Positions 1 to 5,317 of a DNA stretch of 8,762 nucleotides are shown here, one piece after another. Within the stretch, counting starts at the first letter, position 1. Every line of letters starts with the position of its first letter. The translations under genes and the position numbers were made by a program. The DNA comes from an uncultured Candidatus Melainabacteria bacterium (GTDB lineage: Bacteria; Cyanobacteriota; Vampirovibrionia; Gastranaerophilales; Gastranaerophilaceae). Under the pieces are notes generated by a model. The model was not told where the DNA came from. It searched no databases and saw only the letters and a list, made by a program, of their open reading frames with translations. Location of the stretch: positions 1 through 8,762 of the forward strand of contig CAMHMW010000071.1 in NCBI GenBank assembly GCA_946186335.1, read 5' to 3'.

Positions 1-31
1 TTGTTTATCTTAACATTTATTTACAAAATTT

Positions 32-916
32 TTATTTGTTATTTTTAAGCGGTTGTCCAAACAGCACTCTCATCCCTCCAAAACGCTTTCTCAATGTGTC
101 ACCCAGACCTAATGTCACAGCGTTCAGGTTACATAATGTTGCTTTTGCTATTTCTGTTAATTCGCTTAATTTTGGGATAAGAACAGAAAAATCAGAACTT
201 GTTTTGTTGAAATTCTTTGAACTGTCTGCAAAGTTTTTGGTGATGTCAGAAATGTTTTGGGCATTGTTTTTTATTATTTCATTTGTTATTTCACCATTGA
301 GTTTTCCTGATAAATCTTTCAAATTATCTGTTGTTGTTTCAAAATTTTGCATACTATTTTTTAATGATGTTGAAGAAACAAAAAGATTTTCTCTGTTTTC
401 CGACAAAATTTCATTCATAAGTACAAACAAATCGGTGAGAGCATCAGTTGTTTTTGCTGCGGAACTCAGCAGACTTTCTCCCTTTGCTGCAAGGCTGTCG
501 ATGTGCGCCTGATTTGTGTTTGAAATACCGTAACTTTCTGAACTTTCGCTTTTCCCTTTTATTACATCCCCTGTTTCTATATATCGTATCATAGGTGCCG
601 GCGGGTATATTATGTCAACATATTTTGTATCTTCATCATAATTCTTAACCTCTACCGTAATGTTTTTGGGCAGGTGCAACCCTCTTTGGTTAAGAGTGAT
701 GTATAAATATGTGGTCTTAAAATCTTTTGAAATTCTGACTTTTCTTGTTGTTCCGAGCCGGTAGCCCTGATAATACACCCCCATTCTCGGCGGCATCGGG
801 TCGGTCTTTTTAAATTCAGCTTTAATGTAGGTGTGATTAAAATAGTCGTAAAATGCGGCAATAAATATAATCCCAACTAGAAATATTACAAATAGTTTTC
901 CCGATTTAATGCTCAT
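32..916 (-). CDS. MCE/MlaD-family lipid-transport substrate-binding protein
   Basis: The 294-residue product resembles the MlaD/MCE component of ABC-type lipid importers, which sits on the periplasmic face of the inner membrane, forms hexamers and passes phospholipids between membranes. Residues about 8-26 are a single hydrophobic N-terminal anchor. An MCE domain follows at about 32-100, recognisable by the glycine pattern in GVYYQGYRLGTTRKVRI (46-62), the usual 'G-x-V-x-x-x-G-x-x-V-G-x-V' signature in slightly altered form. Residues about 135-275 are Ser/Thr/Asn/Lys-rich and predicted helical, like the long helical tails of larger MCE proteins. The protein is longer than E. coli MlaD (about 180 residues). 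It lies 53 nt downstream of folP on the same strand. No permease or ATPase gene is in the window, so partners may lie to the left. No Shine-Dalgarno precedes the ATG; a -10-like GATAAT sits 6 nt upstream. The family is fairly certain; the substrate is unknown. Confidence 0.82.
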   Translation of the reverse strand: MSIKSGKLFVIFLVGIIFIAAFYDYFNHTYIKAEFKKTDPMPPRMGVYYQGYRLGTTRKVRISKDFKTTYLYITLNQRGLHLPKNITVEVKNYDEDTKYVDIIYPPAPMIRYIETGDVIKGKSESSESYGISNTNQAHIDSLAAKGESLLSSAAKTTDALTDLFVLMNEILSENRENLFVSSTSLKNSMQNFETTTDNLKDLSGKLNGEITNEIIKNNAQNISDITKNFADSSKNFNKTSSDFSVLIPKLSELTEIAKATLCNLNAVTLGLGDTLRKRFGGMRVLFGQPLKNNK

Positions 917-922
917 GCAAAT

Positions 923-928
923 ATTATC
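923..928 (-). promoter_or_regulatory. Candidate -10 box of the MCE/MlaD gene (leaderless start)
   Basis: On the minus strand GATAAT (5 of 6 to TATAAT) ends 6 nt before the ATG at 914-916, so transcription would begin at about the A of the ATG. A weak -35 (TTTAAT) lies about 17 nt further upstream. No purine-rich ribosome site is present in this gap. The gene could also be read through from folP. Confidence 0.4.
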
Positions 929-969
929 TGAAATCGGAAAGGTTTATTAAAAGCGTTGGCAGGGCATAT

Positions 970-2103
970 TTAGAGGATAATATTTTGAAAAGTCTTGTGT
1001 ATCTTTACGTTGTGAACCCTTATATAATCTATTCCCTCTTGTATTAAATTACTGTTTAATGCAAGGGTATATAAATCTTTTTCTTCATTTGCCGCATTGG
1101 GAATTGAGAGCAGGCTTTTTCTGGAAAGTCCGATGAGAACAGGACAGCCGAGGGTTTTAAATTCTTTCCATCGATTAATAATTTCAAAATTATCTTCTTT
1201 GGTTTTACCAAAGCCTATTCCGGGGTCAACTATGATATTTTCTTTTTTTATGTCGTTTGATATGGCATAATTAATCTTATTATTCAGGGATAAATAGATT
1301 TCATCAATTAAAGAATCATATACAGGGTTGTTCTGCATATTTTCAGGTTCTCCTTTTGAATGTTGAATTATAACACGCACTCCGTGTTTTGACACAATGT
1401 TTGCCATATTTGTATCATAATCAAATCCTGAAACATCGTTTATTATCACTGCTCCCGCCTTTATACATTCTTCTGCAACGACAGAACTTCTCGTATCTAT
1501 GCTTATCGGGATTTCTATATTGTTTTCTTTGATATAATTCAGAACGGGCAAAAGTTTTTCAAGTTGTTTGTCGGGTGAAACCGGTGAGGAATAAGGCTTT
1601 GTTGACTCTGCACCTATATCAATAATATCTGCTCCGTCTTTTATCAGTTGAGTTAAGTGTTTGACTGAGGCTTTAAAATCGTAAAATTCTCCGCCGTCAG
1701 AGAAGGAATTTGTTGTAATATTCAATATACCGATGATTTTTGTCTGATGGGGGGTATCGCAAATGCAGTTTAAAATCTTTTCTCCGAGGAATTTCAGACC
1801 AAACGGCTGATGAGAAAGTTTTTGAGAAATCTTTTCCAGTTGTGAAATGCTCCCGCCCAAAATACAATCTGATTTTTCGGCTTTCCCCGTTATAACTTCC
1901 CTGTGAGTTCCGCAATCAGCACCAACGGAGAGAGCAATTTGTTTTAGTATATTTGCCTGAGCAGGTGTAAGGTCATATATTTTGAAATTTTTGTAAATAA
2001 ATTTATCTTTTGCCCTATGCGTATAAGATGAATCAAAGCCGATTTTTGTCAGTTCTTGCTCGATGTTCGTATTTGAAATTTCTTTAATTATATATTCCTG
2101 CAT
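970..2103 (-). CDS. folP: Dihydropteroate synthase, two-domain form
   Basis: DHPS condenses hydroxymethyl-dihydropterin pyrophosphate with p-aminobenzoate to give dihydropteroate in cytosolic folate synthesis. The TIM barrel is residues about 121-377. Visible motifs are GILNITTNSFSDGG (125-138, loop 1), DIGAESTKP (162-170, loop 2), SIDT (201-204), INDVSG (221-226), DPGIGFGK (293-300, pterin-site Asp293), GLSRKS (325-330) and RVHNV (362-366). About 110 residues precede the barrel, including TPAQANILKQIALSVGAD (46-63) and QPFGLK (99-104). A similar extension occurs, from memory, in some clostridial and epsilonproteobacterial DHPS, so it is a genuine domain of unknown role. Loop 1 has Thr-Asn where Pro-Asp is usual, and loop 2 has Lys-Pro-Tyr where Arg-Pro-Gly is usual. 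The start is the only good ATG. It has no Shine-Dalgarno but a strong promoter ends 6 nt upstream. The gene diverges from the formyltransferase-like gene. Confidence 0.95.
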   Translation of the reverse strand: MQEYIIKEISNTNIEQELTKIGFDSSYTHRAKDKFIYKNFKIYDLTPAQANILKQIALSVGADCGTHREVITGKAEKSDCILGGSISQLEKISQKLSHQPFGLKFLGEKILNCICDTPHQTKIIGILNITTNSFSDGGEFYDFKASVKHLTQLIKDGADIIDIGAESTKPYSSPVSPDKQLEKLLPVLNYIKENNIEIPISIDTRSSVVAEECIKAGAVIINDVSGFDYDTNMANIVSKHGVRVIIQHSKGEPENMQNNPVYDSLIDEIYLSLNNKINYAISNDIKKENIIVDPGIGFGKTKEDNFEIINRWKEFKTLGCPVLIGLSRKSLLSIPNAANEEKDLYTLALNSNLIQEGIDYIRVHNVKIHKTFQNIIL

Positions 2104-2109
2104 AGAAAA

Positions 2110-2137
2110 ATCTTAGCATGATTTGGATATTTTTCAA
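2110..2137 (-). promoter_or_regulatory. folP promoter, predicted leaderless transcript
   Basis: On the minus strand, TTGAAA (2132-2137) and TAAGAT (2110-2115) are separated by 16 nt, and the -10 is preceded by TGC, an extended -10 element. Only 6 nt (TTTTCT) separate the -10 from the ATG, so the predicted start of transcription is the ATG itself. The element looks sigma-70-like. The lack of a leader is inferred from spacing. Confidence 0.6.
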
Positions 2138-2151
2138 AATACATTTTGTAG

Positions 2152-2157
2152 TAAAAT
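2152..2157 (+). promoter_or_regulatory. Candidate -10 of the formyltransferase-like gene (leaderless start)
   Basis: TAAAAT ends 6 nt before the ATG at 2164, the same spacing as on the folP side of this 60-nt divergent gap. There is no convincing -35; TTTTCA at 2131-2136 is the nearest candidate with a 15-nt spacer, and it would overlap the folP -35. No Shine-Dalgarno is present. Confidence 0.35.
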
Positions 2158-2163
2158 TATTTT

Positions 2164-2658
2164 ATGAACAAGCGTATAGGAATTATTGACGAAAAATTAA
2201 AAAACTCCTTTTTGCGGTATTTTTACGAAAAAGGGGTTGAAATTGTTCAATTTGAAAAACTTTCTGATGTGACAAACTGTTATGTAATTGCTCTTTATGA
2301 TTATAATGATGTGTTGCCACCGCAAATTTCAGGTCAGATTTTAAATCTTCATCCGTCTTTGTTGCCATCGTTTGATGGTGAAAACTCTGTTAGTGATGCT
2401 TATATATCAGGGGTTAAAGTCAGCGGTGTAACTGTTCAAAATCTCTGTACAGGAAAAATTCTGGCTCAATACCCGATTCTTATTACTCTTACAACAACGT
2501 TTGATGAATATTGCAAAGAGATAGACAGAGCATGCGAAAAAATTTATCCTGCTGTTGCAGATGCGGTTCTAAACGACAGGGTATTTGATTTTACAGATTT
2601 ATTAAATTCCGGCTGTGGAGGAAACTGCTCGGGCGGATGTAAAAAGTGTTCTTATTAA
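2164..2658 (+). CDS. Truncated formyltransferase-fold (PurN-like) protein with Cys-rich tail
   Basis: The centre of this 164-residue protein matches the formyltransferase fold of glycinamide ribonucleotide transformylase (PurN). NLHPSLLPSF (61-70) carries the family's Asn (61) and His (63), and GVKVSGVTVQ (83-92) resembles the following GVKVTGCTV strand. Three differences argue against ordinary PurN activity. Only about 60 residues precede the NxH motif instead of about 105, and the glycine-rich phosphate loop (SGNGSNLQ-type) is absent. The catalytic Asp of the DGGPVILQ region aligns with Cys95 (CTGKILAQ, 95-102), after a loop about four residues shorter. The C-terminus ends in four cysteines (151, 155, 159, 162; spacing CX3CX3CX2C) in a Gly/Lys context, suggesting metal or Fe-S binding. 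The gene diverges from folP, a possible folate link. It has no Shine-Dalgarno. Homology to the fold is likely; function is unknown. Confidence 0.72.
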   Translation: MNKRIGIIDEKLKNSFLRYFYEKGVEIVQFEKLSDVTNCYVIALYDYNDVLPPQISGQILNLHPSLLPSFDGENSVSDAYISGVKVSGVTVQNLCTGKILAQYPILITLTTTFDEYCKEIDRACEKIYPAVADAVLNDRVFDFTDLLNSGCGGNCSGGCKKCSY

Positions 2659-2659
2659 A

Positions 2660-2887
2660 CTATTTGTTTTCAACGATAATGTTTAGTTTGTCAATTACGC
2701 TGTTAAAAAATGTGTGTTTTTTCACGACAGTTTTTTCTGTCGGGTTCATTGATGCAATATTCGGTGTCGTTGTAAACGGGTCAGCCGACTTTAATCTCCC
2801 TGAATATATGGTTTTAATCTCTTTTATCATTTCCTCTCGCTTTATTTTATTGTCCAAGTCATAATTCCTTCTTATAGGGTAATACAT
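2660..2887 (-). CDS. Small hypothetical protein downstream of ilvB
   Basis: A 75-residue, mostly hydrophilic protein that I do not recognise. The first 30 residues are rich in Lys, Arg, Glu and Ile (KIKREEMIKEIK at about 14-25) and probably helical. A Pro/Thr-rich middle (DPFTTTPN) and a second likely helix (HTFFNSVIDKLNIIVENK) follow. There is no signal peptide, membrane segment or cysteine pair. It begins 22 nt after the ilvB stop on the same strand, so co-transcription is likely, but it is not an ACT-domain regulatory subunit (IlvN). There is no clear Shine-Dalgarno at the ATG. An internal ATG at about codon 20 is preceded by GAGAGG, but too closely. It was chosen over an overlapping hydrophobic plus-strand frame because of its composition and its fit in the ilvB unit. 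Its stop is one base from the stop of the convergent formyltransferase-like gene. Confidence 0.6.
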   Translation of the reverse strand: MYYPIRRNYDLDNKIKREEMIKEIKTIYSGRLKSADPFTTTPNIASMNPTEKTVVKKHTFFNSVIDKLNIIVENK

Positions 2888-2909
2888 TTTTCAAAATTTA
2901 TCAAATATT

Positions 2910-4520
2910 TTACAATGTTTCCATTGGTTCAACCGTAAAATCAATAATAAATGTTTTGTCGTTTGAGAATGCACGTCCCAGTGCTGTTTTTACCTCAGAG
3001 CGAGATGTCACTCTGAGTGCTTCAATTCCGTAACTTTTTGCTAATGTTACAAAGTCGGGGTTTGAAATCTTTGTCTGTGAATATCTGCCGTCACAGAATT
3101 TTTCCTGTAACTGACGAACCATCCCAAGGTATCCGTTATTCAATATTATAATCTTTATGTTTAAATCGTTATCTTTACATGTCGCAAGTTCGTGCAGGCT
3201 CATCTGGAATGAGCCGTCACCTGTTATACATACAACCGGTCTGTTATTGCCGGCAACCGCAGAACCGATTGCAGAAGGTAATCCAAAACCCATTGTACCT
3301 GAACCGCCCGAAACAAAGATTTTTCTTTCTTTATAAAGTTTTAGATTTTGAACAGCCCAGAGCTGATGTTGTCCGACTTCTGATGTGAAAGTTATATCTT
3401 CTCCTTTTGTAAATTCTTCAATTTCCCTGATAACTTCAAAGGAATGAAGCATGTTTGTTGTCGTTTTGTGTATTTTGTTCAGTTTTCTCAGTTGTTGAAC
3501 TTCATTTGTCCAATTACTGAAATCTTTTTTCGTTTTAATACATTTTAAAACTTCTTTTATATCCCCGATGATGAAGTCGTTTGCTATTATTACTCTTGAT
3601 ATTTCATTTTCATTTATATCAATCTGAAATAGTTTCCCGCAAATTTCATTACGACTTGTTATTCTGTCATTAAATCTTGCGCCTAATGATATTACAATAT
3701 CTGACTGTTTTAGCAGTTCGTTAGCGGAGTTATCTCCGAAAATTCCTATCATTCCGAAGTAATTCGCATCATCCTGTGGATATGTGCCAAGTCCCATCAT
3801 TGTTGATATAACAGGGATATTTGTTAATTTTGCAAACTTCAAAAGCTCATCTTCGGCTTGAGAATGCTTAACTCCGCCCCCTGCAACAATTACCGGCTTT
3901 TGAGAATGATTTATTGCATTTTCAAGATTTGTTGTATCAATATTTGAAAACTTTGTTATAATATTTTTTTCTGAAAAAGATGGTTTATATTGTGCATTTT
4001 CTTTGAATACATTTTTAACAATATCAATTACAACAGGTCCTTTTTTACCTGACATTGCAGTATTATATGCATCAATTAGGGTGTTCTTTATATCACTTGC
4101 ATTAAGAATTTGGTAAGTCTTTTTTGTACAAGATTTTGTAATATTGCAAATATTTGCTTCTTGAAATGCATCTTTCCCGATTAAATTACTCATTACCTGA
4201 CCGGTTATGACAATTAGCGGATATCCGTCAAGATAGGCATTTACTATTCCTGTAACCGTATTTGTAGCACCGGGACCTGATGTTACAAGGACTACTCCGC
4301 ATTTCCCGCTTTCTCTTGCATAACCTTCTGCTGCATGTACGGCTGATTGTTCATGTCGGGTTAAAATGTGTTTTATTGAGTTGTCTTTATACAACTGGTC
4401 ATATACATCCAGTACGATTCCTCCGGGGTATCCGAAAACAGTATCAACGCCCAATTCTTTAAGCGTTTCTGTGAGAATTTTTGCACCCGTCATGGTTTGT
4501 ATATCGTTTTGGATTATCAT
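2910..4520 (-). CDS. ilvB: Acetolactate synthase large (catalytic) subunit
   Basis: A thiamine-diphosphate enzyme that makes 2-acetolactate or 2-aceto-2-hydroxybutyrate, the first common step of valine, leucine and isoleucine synthesis. The Pyr domain (about 8-175) has YPGG (31-34), RHEQ with catalytic Glu57, SGPGATN (81-87) and GKDAFQE (115-121). A central domain (about 190-320) has KPVIVAGGG and GARFNDRIT (280-288). The PP domain has GQHQLWAVQ, GTMGFGLP, the ThDP-Mg motif GDGSFQM (434-440) with LNN (460-462), and GYLGMVRQLQE. Changes from consensus: Leu471 replaces the tunnel Trp of RQWQE, Ser407 replaces Leu in GGLGTMG, Ile258 replaces His in GMHG, and Asn284 replaces the first Asp of RFDDR. 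The protein stops at VEPMETL (536), lacking the roughly 20-residue PMVPAG-type tail. No ilvN is in the window. A biosynthetic AHAS is the best reading; a divergent ThDP enzyme is less likely. Confidence 0.9.
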   Translation of the reverse strand: MIIQNDIQTMTGAKILTETLKELGVDTVFGYPGGIVLDVYDQLYKDNSIKHILTRHEQSAVHAAEGYARESGKCGVVLVTSGPGATNTVTGIVNAYLDGYPLIVITGQVMSNLIGKDAFQEANICNITKSCTKKTYQILNASDIKNTLIDAYNTAMSGKKGPVVIDIVKNVFKENAQYKPSFSEKNIITKFSNIDTTNLENAINHSQKPVIVAGGGVKHSQAEDELLKFAKLTNIPVISTMMGLGTYPQDDANYFGMIGIFGDNSANELLKQSDIVISLGARFNDRITSRNEICGKLFQIDINENEISRVIIANDFIIGDIKEVLKCIKTKKDFSNWTNEVQQLRKLNKIHKTTTNMLHSFEVIREIEEFTKGEDITFTSEVGQHQLWAVQNLKLYKERKIFVSGGSGTMGFGLPSAIGSAVAGNNRPVVCITGDGSFQMSLHELATCKDNDLNIKIIILNNGYLGMVRQLQEKFCDGRYSQTKISNPDFVTLAKSYGIEALRVTSRSEVKTALGRAFSNDKTFIIDFTVEPMETL

Positions 4521-4550
4521 GCTATTTTATATTCCTTGTCTGACGTTTGT

Positions 4551-4579
4551 ATAATAACATGGAGAAAGTTCTTATACAA
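4551..4579 (-). promoter_or_regulatory. ilvB promoter (extended -10)
   Basis: On the minus strand, TTGTAT (4574-4579) and TATTAT (4551-4556) are 17 nt apart, and the -10 is preceded by TGT. The predicted start lies about 25 nt before the ilvB ATG, giving a short leader with AAGGA about 12 nt upstream of the start, a weak ribosome site. A second -10-like TATAAA (4526-4531) lies 5 nt before the ATG and could give an almost leaderless transcript instead. I see no leader peptide or attenuator hairpin in this short leader. Confidence 0.5.
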
Positions 4580-4580
4580 C

Positions 4581-4613
4581 AAAAGAGCCGAAATTGTAAA
4601 CTTCGGCTCTTTT
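4581..4613 (-). terminator. Rho-independent terminator of the five-gene unit
   Basis: A perfect 12-bp inverted repeat (AAAAGAGCCGAA at 4581-4592 against TTCGGCTCTTTT at 4602-4613) with a 9-nt loop. It lies 18 nt past the stop of the exported 105-residue protein. Read on the minus strand the arm ends in TTTT, then GTTG. The A/T-rich ends also make it usable on the plus strand, although no plus-strand gene arrives here. Its downstream edge touches the ilvB -35 element. Confidence 0.9.
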
Positions 4614-4631
4614 ATTATTTACACTTAATTG

Positions 4632-4949
4632 TTAGTTAAATGTGAACAAACCTTTCCAGAATTTCTTTTGGTTTGACCAGAAAGTTTTTTGTTCGTTAAC
4701 AGTTTTGTTGTATTCAGCCTGTTGTTTTTTCAATTCTTTTTCTCTTTTTTGTTGTGCTTTTTTAAGTTCTTTTTGTCTTTTTTCGTAGGCTTTTTGCTGG
4801 TCTTTTTGTGCTTGTGTCAAGTCGTTTTCAGCCTGTGTAATGCTGTTTGCGGTATTGTGTAACCAGCTGCTTACAGGATTTGTAGCGTTTGCTGCTGTTC
4901 CCAATGCAATAACAGATACTGCCATTAATGATAATACTAATTTTTTCAT
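4632..4949 (-). CDS. Small exported lysine/glutamine-rich coiled-coil protein
   Basis: A 105-residue protein I cannot assign to a named family. Residues 1-22 are a classic Sec signal peptide (MKK, hydrophobic core, cleavage after ANA), so it is probably periplasmic. The mature part is one long charged helix. KRxKELKK occurs at 57-64 and again at 68-75, an 11-residue step that continues through Leu62, Leu73 and Val84, consistent with a hendecad-type coiled coil. The C-terminus is aromatic (TFW at 89-91, KFWKGLF at 96-102), possibly a membrane- or partner-binding end. Its ATG overlaps the upstream gene by 4 nt (ATGA). Its Shine-Dalgarno AAAGGAG (4960-4966) lies inside the last codons of that gene, so the two are translationally coupled. 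It is the last gene before a strong terminator. Function is unknown; a periplasmic spacer, chaperone or adaptor are all possible. Confidence 0.78.
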   Translation of the reverse strand: MKKLVLSLMAVSVIALGTAANATNPVSSWLHNTANSITQAENDLTQAQKDQQKAYEKRQKELKKAQQKREKELKKQQAEYNKTVNEQKTFWSNQKKFWKGLFTFN

Positions 4950-5311
4950 TCTTCTTCGTCTCCTTTCTCAGACTCTGAGGGTGGGTTAAAAGATTCAAGT
5001 TGTTTCTTTTTTACCTCCATCCTCTTATTCAAATACTCTATCTCATTAATTGTTTTTGTTCTTAATTTATCCTGTTTTTTAATTTTCTTTTTATATTTAA
5101 AATATTGTTTTCTGGCTTTAATTTTTGCTTTGAGGTCATAATTTTCCTCAAGTGACGGTTTTGAGTTTATCACATCCTGATCTAAATCTTCAACTCCTTG
5201 TGTTGAAACTGCGGGTTCTTGCTTCTTTGCAGAGGCAGAATTAAAAGCAACCCCTGTAAGACCTAACACTAATGCAATACATAAAACCTTTTTTATCATA
5301 GCAAAATACAT
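4946..5311 (-). CDS. Small exported charged coiled-coil protein
   Basis: About 121 residues with a Sec-type signal peptide (MIKKVLCIALVLGL, then cleavage near ASA|KK) and no recognised domain. The mature protein starts with a loose acidic segment, then a strongly basic helix rich in Lys/Arg/Tyr/Ile (KARKQYFKYKKKIKKQ), then a second helix, and ends in an acidic tail (GDEEE). The split of charge, basic middle and acidic end, suggests self- or partner binding. The start is ambiguous: TTG at 5314, ATG at 5311 (6 nt after the rph stop) or ATG at 5299. The last gives the most typical signal peptide, and none has a Shine-Dalgarno. The early Cys in the hydrophobic core is too close to the N-terminus to be a lipobox. 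It overlaps the next exported gene by 4 nt, so the two are probably made together. Confidence 0.72.
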   Translation of the reverse strand: MYFAMIKKVLCIALVLGLTGVAFNSASAKKQEPAVSTQGVEDLDQDVINSKPSLEENYDLKAKIKARKQYFKYKKKIKKQDKLRTKTINEIEYLNKRMEVKKKQLESFNPPSESEKGDEEE

Positions 5312-5317
5312 CAAATT

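Noticed and set aside
36..512. Plus-strand reading frame opposite the MCE gene
   Set aside because: It is antisense to a gene with clear domain structure, has no ribosome site and has the hydrophobic composition typical of the reverse of Lys/Asn/Ser-rich coding DNA.
2614..2655. CX3CX2C spacing in the tail of the formyltransferase-like protein as a radical SAM motif
   Set aside because: The spacing matches, but the motif is at the extreme C-terminus, has Lys instead of an aromatic residue before the last Cys, and there is no SAM-binding barrel.
2646..2864. Hydrophobic 72-residue plus-strand frame
   Set aside because: It starts inside the formyltransferase-like gene and mirrors the hydrophilic minus-strand frame downstream of ilvB. 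It lacks basic residues near the start and a ribosome site.
2830..2912. Frameshift splitting the C-terminus of ilvB
   Set aside because: None of the frames after the stop encodes the expected Pro-Met-Val-Pro-type tail, so the shorter end appears real.
4521..4631. Leader peptide or T-box attenuator upstream of ilvB
   Set aside because: The leader is too short, there is no run of Leu/Val/Ile codons, and the only hairpin is upstream of the promoter and ends the preceding unit.
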